Of a DNA stretch of 64,000 nucleotides, positions 43,018 through 51,769 are shown one piece after another. Made by a program: the position numbers and the translations under genes. Numbering within the stretch: position 1 is the first letter of the stretch; each line of letters begins with the position of its first letter. Source of the stretch: a bacterium SCSIO 12643 (GTDB taxonomy: Bacteria; Bacteroidota; Bacteroidia; Flavobacteriales_G; Salibacteraceae); NCBI GenBank assembly GCA_024398135.1, contig CP073750.1, positions 3,162,001 through 3,226,000 on the forward strand, read 5' to 3'. The notes beneath the pieces were generated by a model. The model was given only the letters and a program-made list of their open reading frames with translations, was not told the DNA's origin and searched no databases.

Positions 43018-43124
43018 TACCCATTGGTTTAGAGATTAGTACTTCATCCGATTAATAATACCGCTCACATAAAATGTGTTGTGATTGGCTTTTTGTGGTT
43101 ATATCTTAGTTCAAAATTTACGTT

Positions 43125-43331
43125 ATGATTTTAATTGCCGTTTTAGTTCCATGGTTGTCCTTCTTTTTAAGAGGTAAAATCCTTTCCGGATTATTGTGTT
43201 TGTTTTTACAAATTACGCTTATCGGTTGGTTACCTGCAGCCATTTGGGCCGTTGCATCTCGAAGCAATGCGATGACTAATAAACGGATCCGCAAAATGGA
43301 ACGTAGAATTTTAAGAGCGCAAAGGGCATAA
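43125..43331 (+). CDS. YqaE/Pmp3-family small membrane protein
   Basis: The 68-residue protein has two membrane segments (about 1-15 and 18-45) joined by a short loop, then a basic tail RSNAMTNKRIRKMERRILRAQR. The phrase 'VPWLSFFLRGKILSGLLCLFLQ...GWLPAAIWAV' matches the Pmp3/YqaE plan (PPLAVFL ... GxIPGIIHAL). Family members affect membrane potential and stress tolerance in other organisms. The first ATG is used. Confidence 0.75.
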   Translation: MILIAVLVPWLSFFLRGKILSGLLCLFLQITLIGWLPAAIWAVASRSNAMTNKRIRKMERRILRAQRA

Positions 43332-43380
43332 ATCTCTTTTTTTGTAAGTACCTGACCCGATATTTATTGAATAGTAGCCA

Positions 43381-43641
43381 TTGGAAAAGATCAAAATAAT
43401 TTTTTTAAGCGCTGCAATTTCGATAGCGTTAATTCTGGTTACAGGTTGGATTGCATTTTATAGCCATACTAGCATTGATATTTTATACAACATTTGTTTT
43501 CACTTCCATTTGATTCCATTTGGAATTGGTTTCACGGGAGGTAGTATTTCTCTAATTGTTCTTTATTATTTAATTCTATGGAGTGCCATGACACTCCTTT
43601 TAATCCCGATAGTTAAAATATTTAATTCGCTTAAGAATTAA
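43381..43641 (+). CDS. Small membrane protein (86 aa, TTG start)
   Basis: The frame opens with a TTG at 43381; there is no suitable ATG nearby. It encodes two strongly hydrophobic segments (about 5-27 and 46-78). No family is recognised, and the ribosome binding site is weak. It could be a real small membrane protein, but coding status is less sure than for its neighbours. Confidence 0.5.
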   Translation: MEKIKIIFLSAAISIALILVTGWIAFYSHTSIDILYNICFHFHLIPFGIGFTGGSISLIVLYYLILWSAMTLLLIPIVKIFNSLKN

Positions 43642-43718
43642 CACTTTTACACTAATTTACATTACTTAAATCTACCTGGAATAGGCGCTTCATACTTTTA
43701 GCCAAACAAATAAAAGTT

Positions 43719-44624
43719 ATGAAAAATATAAGCCTTAAAGTATTGGTCGTACTAGGTATGACCGTACTTGTATCTTGCTTACAAAGCAATACCCCAATTC
43801 AAAACAATCCGGAAAAAGTTGTGGCCCGGTCGACTCCACAAGAACAAGAACCCCATCGATATGGAGGATGGTATTGTCCCGATAATTTAAGAGGATTTCC
43901 CGCAGTAGATTTTCAAAACTGGCAAAGTGTTCCGGTAGTAAATGGAAGAATGGCGACCAAAGAAGAAGCTCAAAATGGAACATCATTAATTTTTGTAGAT
44001 ATGGAAAAGTATCCAAATGCGAAACCTTTGGATATGCAAATGCCCAGGTTAGCCAGATATTATAGTCGCCATACCCAAAAAGAAGAATTGGTGATTGTGA
44101 TTCAGGCATTGAATATTTCCAATGATTCCATTGTTGGATTCAGATATCTAAATGGAGGTAATGGAAGTGCCCGTTTAAATGAAGTCAGATTCCTTTCAGA
44201 TCAGGAAATCGAAAAGATAACTCCGGCACGTTTTGTATCATTTGATATTGAAATTAAAACAGAGCCAACTAGAATTTGGAAGGTGCTCACCGAACCGGAA
44301 TATTATACTTTCTTACAGCCTATTTTCGATCCGAATAATACGCTAAAAGTCGATAAAGGAACAACCGTAAATTATAAATACCTCAATGCAGGAACCATAA
44401 CCGCTGAATATGGAGATTTGTTATTTGGAAATTATTACATCCAGATCGATAGTGAATTTAATGAAGCGCAATATGTAGAAAAGTTCATGTTGACTGTAGA
44501 TAAAGAATCGAAGAATACCATATTACATGTGGTTTGTGGACCATACACCTCAGACTATGAATCACAAGAAGATATCTTAAATAACTGGGCGGAAAAAGTG
44601 AAAGAATTGAGTGAAACCCCATAA
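43719..44624 (+). CDS. Lipoprotein with C-terminal SRPBCC-like domain
   Basis: The 301-residue protein has a lipoprotein signal with lipobox VLVSC (Cys at about 20). Residues 45-160 form an unknown domain with YGGWYCPDNLRGFPAVDFQNW and 'GRMATKEEAQNGTSLIFVD'. From about 168, VSFDIEIKTEPTRIWKVLTEPEYYTFLQPIFD starts an SRPBCC-type fold ending in a long helix. It is a surface or periplasmic lipoprotein that may bind a hydrophobic ligand. A -7-like TACTTTTA lies at 43693-43700. Confidence 0.8.
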   Translation: MKNISLKVLVVLGMTVLVSCLQSNTPIQNNPEKVVARSTPQEQEPHRYGGWYCPDNLRGFPAVDFQNWQSVPVVNGRMATKEEAQNGTSLIFVDMEKYPNAKPLDMQMPRLARYYSRHTQKEELVIVIQALNISNDSIVGFRYLNGGNGSARLNEVRFLSDQEIEKITPARFVSFDIEIKTEPTRIWKVLTEPEYYTFLQPIFDPNNTLKVDKGTTVNYKYLNAGTITAEYGDLLFGNYYIQIDSEFNEAQYVEKFMLTVDKESKNTILHVVCGPYTSDYESQEDILNNWAEKVKELSETP

Positions 44625-44726
44625 AGGTTATTTTAAAATAGCTTTATTATAAAACTAAGGTTGGATTTGAAAAAATCTGATTTTGAGAAGGTGTTATTTC
44701 GAAGATATTAAGATGGCATTCTGAAA

Positions 44727-44884
44727 GGTTTGGTAGAAAGCAAGAAGAATGTAGAGGTAATCGAACCCATGTTTGAGCTCAGACATCGACTCGAAGAGGC
44801 GTTAATGTCGTTTGCGAGTTTGGGTGAGATAGCGGAATTATTCGTTAGCTTTCAACAAAGTTTTCGGTAGCCTTGAACTTTTTG
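44727..44884. repeat. REP-like dispersed repeat, copy 2
   Basis: This is the partner of 5421-5585. It occupies most of the 376-base gap 44625-45000, which otherwise holds no gene. After it, CTTGAAC and GTTCAAG (about 44872-44901) pair across a T-rich loop and lead into CCAAAATAGGAC, which also ends the repeat at 6598-6680. Confidence 0.7.
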
Positions 44885-45000
44885 GTCCTTTTTGGTTCAA
44901 GCCAAAATAGGACTGAAGGTGAAGGTCATTAAGTGTTTCCTCAATTATACTACAAAACATTCTTAAAATTTGTAATATTGAAGGAGTAATTCTAAGGCAA

Positions 45001-45702
45001 ATGTCAACGTATCAAAATCCCTTTTCCAATAGAAAACATTTTTACGAACATCCAGAATGGATAGATGCGCATCTGGCTAAATTCTTTGATGAAGATCAAA
45101 TTTCTGTGTTTCATGAAATACCAACTTTGGATTTACATCTTGACATTTATTTAATTCAACCCAAAGAGACGGATTTCAATATTTTGATGACTTCGGGAAT
45201 GAGTCTCCTAAAAATGAATATTACAGATCAGATGGAAAATCCAAATGACTTTGAATTTTCAGAACTGATGATGATGATTCCGAAGCGTATTGAATTTGGA
45301 AAAGTTTATACCGGAAAGAATAAGAATGATTGGATTTTGTCAGTTCTTAAAAAGACTGCAAAATTCCCTCATTTTTATAATACCTGGATTGGGGTAGGAC
45401 ATACGATTCAAGCCGAGGAGGATTTAACTCCATATGGTAAGGATACAGATTATGTGGGCGCGGTAATCCTACCTTCTGTAACCTATGACAAAGACTTTAC
45501 AGAGATTCATAGAAATGGACGTAGAATTAATATTTATTGTGTTTTTCCACTGTATAAAAATGAACTGGAGTTTAAGGTCAAAAATGGATACCACAAATTC
45601 CTGGATGTTTTAATAAAAGCCAATAACACAGAAATGCTGGACGTAAATAGAGAAAATCTATTTCCGCAAAAAAGCTTTTGGAATAGAGTGTTTGGAAATT
45701 AA
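45001..45702 (+). CDS. SUFU (suppressor of fused) domain protein
   Basis: The 233-residue protein shows the SUFU-domain pattern of bacterial members: FHEIPTLDLHLDIYLIQP near the start, 'FNILMTSGMSLLKMN', 'FEFSELMMMIP', 'HFYNTWIGVGHTIQ' and 'VGAVILPSVTYD' with the late 'INIYCVFPLYKNELEFKVKNGYHKFLDVL'. In bacteria such proteins often act as immunity proteins for polymorphic toxins. No toxin gene is seen beside it. It opens a run of lineage-specific genes that follows the REP-like copy. No signal peptide is present. Confidence 0.85.
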   Translation: MSTYQNPFSNRKHFYEHPEWIDAHLAKFFDEDQISVFHEIPTLDLHLDIYLIQPKETDFNILMTSGMSLLKMNITDQMENPNDFEFSELMMMIPKRIEFGKVYTGKNKNDWILSVLKKTAKFPHFYNTWIGVGHTIQAEEDLTPYGKDTDYVGAVILPSVTYDKDFTEIHRNGRRINIYCVFPLYKNELEFKVKNGYHKFLDVLIKANNTEMLDVNRENLFPQKSFWNRVFGN

Positions 45703-45719
45703 TAATATCAGATCACGAC

Positions 45720-46235
45720 ATGAAGAATGTGGTTTTTATTTTATTGGTTATTTTCAGTTTTTCGTGTTCTGAGAATGACTCTAAGGTTAAAGAGACGAAA
45801 AAAGAAACTATAGTTCGATTCTTTCCTGAAGAAATTAATATGAATACAAAGTTTACTGGTGTAAATGATTCGATTCAATTGATTGTGAAGATGAAAAGTT
45901 CGGATAAAGATTTTGTAACTTTTTCCAGAGTCTCTAGAGATACTGTTTGGGAGGATAGATATAGAGATAATTCGGTGGAATTGAGTTTAAGTTTAAACCA
46001 GACTAAATTCTTTGCCAAGACCTTTACTAAGCATGATCTGTTAGAAACCATGCCAAAGGAATTCATGGATCAGTCTCTCATATTTGATGTCTGGTATGAA
46101 TCTTTTGATCCAAAGGTGGAAGAAGTGAAATTGCAAATGACGGTTTGTAAACCTGAAACGGATTATTGTTATTTTTATAGCATATACATTTCGGTTTCCG
46201 GTACTTTTAAAATAGAATTGGAAGAGATAAGTTAG
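45720..46235 (+). CDS. Hypothetical lipoprotein
   Basis: The 171-residue protein has a short signal with lipobox FSFSC (Cys at about 16) and a Lys/Glu-rich linker. The rest is beta-rich (SVELSLSLNQTKFFAKTFTKHDLLETMPKEFMDQSLIFDVWYESFDPK) with two Cys near the C-terminus. No family is recognised. It starts 17 bases after the SUFU gene and may be expressed with it. Confidence 0.7.
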   Translation: MKNVVFILLVIFSFSCSENDSKVKETKKETIVRFFPEEINMNTKFTGVNDSIQLIVKMKSSDKDFVTFSRVSRDTVWEDRYRDNSVELSLSLNQTKFFAKTFTKHDLLETMPKEFMDQSLIFDVWYESFDPKVEEVKLQMTVCKPETDYCYFYSIYISVSGTFKIELEEIS

Positions 46236-46260
46236 TAACTTATTATTAGCAAATAAAGTT

Positions 46261-47481
46261 ATGCGTAGAATACCCTATTTAATAGTGATAATAATGATCA
46301 CTATATCATGTGAATTTCTTAATGATAATCATAAAAAAATACACTTATTTAACTCTAAGTTATCCCCAAATCAGGCAATGGTTATTGATAAGTTAGCCCA
46401 AGAAATGGATAATTGGTTTTATGAATATTCGGGAGGGTTGGATTATAATGGGAAGCAAATGAAAGCTTTGTTGCTTGAGTTTTCGAACTATAATAATATC
46501 GGAAGCTTAGTTCGGAAAGCGATAATTTGCGAAGCTAATTTTCCAGAGCCTGAGATAGATATTTTGTTTGATATTGGATCAATAAGTCTACAAATACGGA
46601 CTGATTATGGTACTAGTCATAGAGGTTTGCTCAATAAAAGTAATTGGCTTGGGAAAGCCATATGTGAATATGCTATTGAACAGCAAGACATATTGTTAGA
46701 AAACTGGTGTAATAACGAAAACGATGTGGTTTATTTATCAGAAATGATTTGTTTGGATTATGGCTCTATGACAAGCCAACAATTAGAAGACCCCATAATT
46801 AAACGGATGCTATATATGGAGTTAATATTACCTGAAATGTTGGAGCATTGTTATGCTGAAGAATTTGAAAAATCAAAATCAAATACGGAAAATGTAATAG
46901 AAGAGGAGAATCCAATCACCATAAGTTCAAACGAGTATCAACTTGAAAATAAAGAGGAGGAACTATCGAATAATTGTTTTTTTCGGCAGCCTGATACTTC
47001 GGTTATTGGAATCTGTATTTGGAATCCTCGGAGTACCGAAAATGTTTTGGGCGAGGATATTACAATGAGTGGTGATGGCACTTATGGATTTATATCCAAA
47101 GACGAATTACAATACATAAATCTTACGGTTCACCCTGCTTCTTATCTAAACCAGATAAGCATCTTTGAAGTAGGATATGTTCAGGATAATGAGACTGAGG
47201 TGGATTTTAATCATAAAGAACATTTAGAGGTTAAGGTTTTAGCCACAGAGAAAGAAATAAAATTAGGAATAAGCAAAGAAGAATTGATATCGAAACTAGG
47301 CGGATGCTATAAATTGCTTGATAGTACGGAACACAATATATCAATTGAATATCGAATGGATATGGAACAGGGACCTAAGAGTGAGTTTTTATATCGATAT
47401 AATATGCCTATTTATTTTGCAGAATACGATTTTAAGAATAATAAATTACAAAAATTCATATTTGGGTTTGAGTATCCTTAG
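46261..47481 (+). CDS. Hypothetical lipoprotein (406 aa)
   Basis: A short signal with lipobox TISC (Cys at about 17) is followed by a helical domain (about 30-200), an acidic linker (NTENVIEEENPITISSNEYQ), and a C-terminal beta domain (about 235-406) with LGISKEELISKLGGCYKLLDSTEHNISIEYRMDME. The last part resembles small SmpA/BamE-like or 'KEELISKLG' motifs found in many lipoproteins, but the match is short. AT-rich composition suggests a lineage-specific gene. Confidence 0.7.
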   Translation: MRRIPYLIVIIMITISCEFLNDNHKKIHLFNSKLSPNQAMVIDKLAQEMDNWFYEYSGGLDYNGKQMKALLLEFSNYNNIGSLVRKAIICEANFPEPEIDILFDIGSISLQIRTDYGTSHRGLLNKSNWLGKAICEYAIEQQDILLENWCNNENDVVYLSEMICLDYGSMTSQQLEDPIIKRMLYMELILPEMLEHCYAEEFEKSKSNTENVIEEENPITISSNEYQLENKEEELSNNCFFRQPDTSVIGICIWNPRSTENVLGEDITMSGDGTYGFISKDELQYINLTVHPASYLNQISIFEVGYVQDNETEVDFNHKEHLEVKVLATEKEIKLGISKEELISKLGGCYKLLDSTEHNISIEYRMDMEQGPKSEFLYRYNMPIYFAEYDFKNNKLQKFIFGFEYP

Positions 47482-47492
47482 AAAATGTGATA

Positions 47493-48296
47493 ATGAAGGG
47501 GAAAGTTAATTTAAGTGTTTGGTATGGTTATTTAATTATAATATATGTAATATCAGCGTGTTCTATAAGTAAGAATGTTCTTTTTAAAAATGATTTGGAA
47601 CTTCCTCCTAATTGTTTTCAAGTTGATTCGAATCTTTTTTGTGATGAAACGGAAATAAAGAATTTAGATTGGTTAGAATATATGTATTGGAATAGGTACA
47701 TTTTTGGTGTCAATTCAATAGAGTTTAAAGAAACACTATTAGATACAGCCAAATGGAGAATAGACTCTTGTCTCTTAGAATATTCAGATTATTATCTTAG
47801 ACATCCGGCTAATAGAGATTACCCGGTAGTGGGTATGACTCAGAGTCAAGCAACACGATTTTCAAAATGGAGGCGAGATAGAGTTTTCGAACAGATGCTA
47901 ATCAGAGAAGGTCATTTTGAGTATGATGGAAATCAAACCCCGAAGAATTATTTTACAACAGAAAAGTACTTTGCTGGAAATTATAAAGGAATAATTCCAG
48001 ATTCGAATGTGTTATACCCAGATTTTAGACTTCCAACTTTAATTGAACGAAATTACATTATGAGCCTTATCGGTTCAGTTAGGGCTCATAAGAATACTTT
48101 GCGAAAAACAGATGATGAGTTTGTAGAAAAGTATGGAACAATCGTTGGAGGTGTTTCTATGGATTTTATTTGTGACAATAATAGAGTTCCCTTATATCCG
48201 GTATACAAGACGTTTAATCCAAAATCAACTGAAATTATACATCACCTTAGAGGAAATGTTTGTGAATGGAAAAATTGGAAATATGATATGCCATAG
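47493..48296 (+). CDS. SUMF1/FGE-fold lipoprotein, apparently truncated
   Basis: The ATG at 47493 is preferred to a GTG two codons earlier. A signal ending in lipobox ISAC precedes a formylglycine-generating-enzyme fold as in gliding lipoproteins GldJ/GldK: DYPVVGMTQSQATRFSKWRRDRVFEQM, 'PDFRLPTLIERNYIMSLIG' and 'LRGNVCEWKNW'. In full-length members, the GNVxEW motif is followed by some 50 more residues with the last conserved strands; here the protein stops eight residues on. It may be a decayed paralogue or a distinct short form. Catalytic function is unlikely. Confidence 0.68.
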   Translation: MKGKVNLSVWYGYLIIIYVISACSISKNVLFKNDLELPPNCFQVDSNLFCDETEIKNLDWLEYMYWNRYIFGVNSIEFKETLLDTAKWRIDSCLLEYSDYYLRHPANRDYPVVGMTQSQATRFSKWRRDRVFEQMLIREGHFEYDGNQTPKNYFTTEKYFAGNYKGIIPDSNVLYPDFRLPTLIERNYIMSLIGSVRAHKNTLRKTDDEFVEKYGTIVGGVSMDFICDNNRVPLYPVYKTFNPKSTEIIHHLRGNVCEWKNWKYDMP

Positions 48297-48423
48297 TTAT
48301 ATGTCAGATATGCCTTTCAAATGAATAATTTCAAAATTCAGTGTTTTATTGGAAATGAAGCGTTTTATCAACTGTTCAGTATGAATTTACGTGTATAATG
48401 AAGACTCTAAACAAGTTCTTAAA

Positions 48424-48876
48424 ATGATCAGATCATTCTCCATTTTCATTTCGATGTTCTTTCTATATAGCGTAAACGTACGAAGTCAATTTATTGATCC
48501 AGGTTCTTGCTATGAAATATGGGAAGTAAAAATGGTAATCCCTAAAGAAAAGCAGGTTTCAGATGAGAATTATATACGTTTATTTAAATCTATTTCTTTA
48601 AAGCTTGATTCAAATCATTCGGTGAAAATTTCTCATATTCCAATTGCGGGGCAGTATAGTGGTGAAATTATAAGCTATTTTGAATTGTTTCAGAATGCAA
48701 CATGGAGACAGTATTACATAGATGATTTAGAACTTTTTATTGTCATAGATTCGGAAACAGAACAATCTTTAGTGTCGTTTACTTCTAGAAGTACTTCAAC
48801 CATATCATTGAGCTTTGGGTATAAAGCCCCAAGAGAGTTTTGGGGTTATGAACTGGTTTTAGAAAGAATGAGGTAA
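48424..48876 (+). CDS. Hypothetical exported protein
   Basis: About 150 residues are read from the ATG at 48424, which directly precedes a signal peptide (IRSFSIFISMFFLYSVNVRSQF). The mature protein is short and mixed alpha/beta with YEIWEVKMVIPKEKQVSDENY and a late 'SFGYKAPREFWGYELVLERM'. A longer frame from 48391 would bury the signal. No family is recognised. Confidence 0.62.
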   Translation: MIRSFSIFISMFFLYSVNVRSQFIDPGSCYEIWEVKMVIPKEKQVSDENYIRLFKSISLKLDSNHSVKISHIPIAGQYSGEIISYFELFQNATWRQYYIDDLELFIVIDSETEQSLVSFTSRSTSTISLSFGYKAPREFWGYELVLERMR

Positions 48877-48910
48877 ATAAATTTTAAAAGAAGGCTTATT
48901 TGACTGTAAA

Positions 48911-49393
48911 ATGAGAAAAATATTGTTTGTCATAGTATTCATATTTGCATTGGTTTCTTGCAGAGATAAATGTAGATATGTAGACCCTGTCTCAATTTGT
49001 GGAGCTGATTTAAGGTTTGAAATTTTGGATTCGTTAGATATAAATTTTTTTGATTCAACTTTTCAAATAGATTCCTTCCAGATAATAAATGATTTGGGAG
49101 ATACTATTCCGCATAATTTATTTATTGAAGACCGTTATTGGCAGAACGACCTTCAATTTTCATTTGAAATTTTTGATTGTGGCTTAGAAAATGAAAAATT
49201 CAATCAAACGATAACAAAAACATATTTGTTAAGATTCTCTTCTTTGGTAACAGATACAATGCATATTGAATTTAAACCAATAGATCAGGTAGGAGAATGT
49301 GGTGGAACAAATTTTCATTTTTTAAGAATTAGTTATAATGATAGTATTTACGATGGAACTTATTATTCATCCGTTAATACACTATATCGTTAA
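48911..49393 (+). CDS. Hypothetical lipoprotein (160 aa)
   Basis: A signal with lipobox ALVSC (Cys at about 17) leads into a small beta-rich domain with Cys pairs (CRDKCRYVDPVSICG and FEIFDCG...VGECGG). No family is recognised. It ends the run of AT-rich orphan genes that starts with the SUFU gene. Confidence 0.68.
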   Translation: MRKILFVIVFIFALVSCRDKCRYVDPVSICGADLRFEILDSLDINFFDSTFQIDSFQIINDLGDTIPHNLFIEDRYWQNDLQFSFEIFDCGLENEKFNQTITKTYLLRFSSLVTDTMHIEFKPIDQVGECGGTNFHFLRISYNDSIYDGTYYSSVNTLYR

Positions 49394-49465
49394 ACCTTAA
49401 GTAGCCAAGCGCATCGAGCCTCACTTTTGCAGTTCAATATATTTATCCCTATCATTGTTTACGTT

Positions 49466-49840
49466 ATGGATTGGATTACGGTACACGCATTTACATATCC
49501 ACATGAGGCACATATTGCCAAGGTGAAATTAGAATCTGAAGGGATTGAAGTGCGTTTATTGGATGAGTTAACCACACAGGTGCATAATTTTTATTCCAAT
49601 GCCATTGGTGGAGTAAAACTGCAGGTAAAGGTGGGAAATGAAGATACTGCCAAGGAGATTTTAAAGGAAATGCATGTGATAGAAGAAATGCCACAAGAAG
49701 CCAGCCCTTTTTTAATTTACCTGGATGCATTCACACGTAAGATTCCCTTTGTGGGAGATACCATTTTAGAATTAAGAATCATTGTATTGGTCGTATTGAT
49801 TCTGCTTTTGCTGTTCTTACCCATGGCCATTTTTCAATAA
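49466..49840 (+). CDS. DUF2007-type putative signal-transducing protein
   Basis: The 124-residue protein is read from the ATG at 49466. Residues 1-70 show the DUF2007 pattern: VHAFTYPHEAHIAKVKLESEGIEVRLLDE, then 'SNAIGGVKLQVKVGNEDTAKEIL'. A C-terminal membrane helix follows (about 100-122). The domain resembles a small ferredoxin-like fold; function is not established. It lies 15 bases before the sensor kinase gene. A near -7 box CACTTTTG lies upstream. Confidence 0.82.
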   Translation: MDWITVHAFTYPHEAHIAKVKLESEGIEVRLLDELTTQVHNFYSNAIGGVKLQVKVGNEDTAKEILKEMHVIEEMPQEASPFLIYLDAFTRKIPFVGDTILELRIIVLVVLILLLLFLPMAIFQ

Positions 49841-49855
49841 CCATTTTCTACGGCT

Positions 49856-50914
49856 ATGTTAAAAGAGAAGGAATATCTCATCATCCAGATTGTGTATGCT
49901 CTATTGGTATTGGGGAATATGTTTTATACTATCTCACAATACCATTCTGTATCTTATAGCCTGCTGATATCCATAGGAACAGTTGCGTTTTTGATTGCCA
50001 TTGTGGTGTTTAACAATAAGGTGATTTTGCCAAAAGTCATTACCGCGCGGTATGTAATGGTCTATATCGTATTTCTAACCGGCTTAATGTTTTTTGTTCG
50101 CTACTTATTAGTGGCTTTCTTTTCGTTTGAAGATCCTGATATAGAAATCACAGTTTATAATAAAGTCACTGGAACGATTGAGGTTAAAAACCAAACCAGG
50201 GGAGTGCAAAAGGTGATCATGATTGCTCTGGGAGCGACTTTGTTTTTCAACACCTCATCCATTCTCATTAAGAAAATTCTGGAGGAAAGAGCCAAGCATT
50301 TTACCAGCGAGGTAGAACGTAAAAAGGCAGAATTGAAATTATTAAAAACACAATTCAGTCCGCACTTTTTATTGAATGCGTTAAACAATCTGTATTCAGT
50401 ATCTAAACTTCAACCGGAAAGAACTTCTGAACAGGTGCAAAGGTTGAGTTCGTTGTTAAAATATATTACCTATGATCAAACCAAAAACAAAATCTCATTG
50501 CAAAAAGAGGTGGCGTTTATTCGGGGTTACGTGTATTTTCAGCTGGAAAAAGGAGAAGAGCATTATGAAGTCGTTCTGGATTTTGATGAGGTGAATCCGG
50601 AGATGATGATCGAGCCAAGAATTCTAATTCCGTTTATTGAAAACGCGTTTAAGCACAGTTATGTGCCAGGAAAAAGGGCTTTGGTCAAGCTGAGATTAAA
50701 AAGTCTGGATACGCAGCTCCATTTTACCATAAGTAATTCGATCTCTCATTATCAAAGGGCCAGAGAAGAAGATGGATATTTTGGAGTGGGAATAGAAAGT
50801 GTAAAACGGATCCTTGATACCGTATATGAAAATGCCTATACGTTGGCAATAAATACAACGGATACCAGTTATGAAGTGGATTTAAAAATAAATACGGTAC
50901 ATGCACAAACGTAA
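49856..50914 (+). CDS. LytS-like sensor histidine kinase
   Basis: The 352-residue protein has four membrane segments (about 5-135) and then a His_kinase domain: KAELKLLKTQFSPHFLLNALNNLYSVS with His170 as phosphorylation site, followed by the atypical ATPase domain with IEPRILIPFIENAFKHSY (N box) and GVGIESVKRIL (G box). It overlaps the response regulator gene by 14 bases. The signal is unknown; membrane segments alone may sense an envelope cue. Confidence 0.92.
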   Translation: MLKEKEYLIIQIVYALLVLGNMFYTISQYHSVSYSLLISIGTVAFLIAIVVFNNKVILPKVITARYVMVYIVFLTGLMFFVRYLLVAFFSFEDPDIEITVYNKVTGTIEVKNQTRGVQKVIMIALGATLFFNTSSILIKKILEERAKHFTSEVERKKAELKLLKTQFSPHFLLNALNNLYSVSKLQPERTSEQVQRLSSLLKYITYDQTKNKISLQKEVAFIRGYVYFQLEKGEEHYEVVLDFDEVNPEMMIEPRILIPFIENAFKHSYVPGKRALVKLRLKSLDTQLHFTISNSISHYQRAREEDGYFGVGIESVKRILDTVYENAYTLAINTTDTSYEVDLKINTVHAQT

Positions 50915-51614
50915 ATTAAGATGTGGTGTGGTTGATGATGAAAAACACGCAAGAGATTTATTGGCACATTATATTCAGGAAGATGAACGTTTGGAATGTA
51001 AGTTTAAATACGCCACAGTATTTGAACTGAAGCAAAACCCGAATTGGCAGGACATTGATATTTTGTTTTTGGATGTGGAAATGCCCGGTACAGATGGAAT
51101 TAGTTTTTTGAAAGAAGATGAGGTCAATTGTAAAATTGTGTTGACCACGGCATATAAAGATTACGCTATTGATGGCTATAATCTGGATGTCACCGATTAT
51201 TTGCTCAAACCCATTTTTGATGATCGATTTACCAAAACCGTAGATAAAATCAGTGCTTTAACGACTCAGGAATTTAAAGCCCGGGAATATGATCGAATTG
51301 AAAAAACGGAGGATGAGTTTTTAACCCTCAAATCAGGTAAATCAGAGATCAAGATCAAAATTTCCAGAATTATTTATATCTCCGCTCAGGATGAATATGT
51401 GTGTTTTCATTTTGCTGAAGGCAAACGATTGGTATACATAAGGTTAAAAGAAGTTGAAACTTTGTTGCAAGACAATGGTTTTATCCGCGTACATCGATCC
51501 TATATCGTAAACGAACAGACGATTACAGAATTACAACCGAATCAGATTACCATCAATGATCAGGTAAAAATCCCAATAGGACGCTCTTATAAAGACCGAT
51601 TAAAAAGGTCGTAA
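50901..51614 (+). CDS. LytTR-family response regulator
   Basis: The 237-residue protein has a receiver domain with DDE (12-14), phospho-acceptor Asp58 (FLDVEMPG), the switch TTAYKDYAIDGY and YLLKP, then a LytTR DNA-binding domain with SRIIYISAQDEYVCFHFAEGK and 'GFIRVHRSYIVN'. LytTR proteins bind paired 9-bp direct repeats. A pair of 16-base direct repeats, spaced 21 bp, begins at the stop codon of this gene and lies before the TonB receptor, a likely target. Confidence 0.93.
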   Translation: MHKRKLRCGVVDDEKHARDLLAHYIQEDERLECKFKYATVFELKQNPNWQDIDILFLDVEMPGTDGISFLKEDEVNCKIVLTTAYKDYAIDGYNLDVTDYLLKPIFDDRFTKTVDKISALTTQEFKAREYDRIEKTEDEFLTLKSGKSEIKIKISRIIYISAQDEYVCFHFAEGKRLVYIRLKEVETLLQDNGFIRVHRSYIVNEQTITELQPNQITINDQVKIPIGRSYKDRLKRS

Positions 51615-51650
51615 ATGTCGTTTACTGAAAATACAATGTAGTTTACTGAA
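51614..51650 (+). promoter_or_regulatory. Direct-repeat site, probable LytTR operator
   Basis: AATGTCGTTTACTGAA (51614-51629) and AATGTAGTTTACTGAA (51635-51650) differ at one position and have a 21-bp period, two helical turns. LytTR regulators such as AgrA bind two direct half-sites with this spacing. It overlaps the last base of the regulator gene and lies 120 bases before the receptor gene. Confidence 0.65.
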
Positions 51651-51769
51651 TAGTCCCTAAATCCGGGTTCCGAATAGGAATTTATAATCAAAATTTGTGT
51701 GCTTGTGAGATAACGTGAGATGCATCTCCACATCAAAAGCAAGTTAGATTATTCAATTAAATAAAGTTT

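Noticed and set aside
51717-51728. 12-bp palindrome GAGATGCATCTC before the TonB receptor
   Set aside because: Single occurrence with no partner and no fit to a known operator; may be chance.
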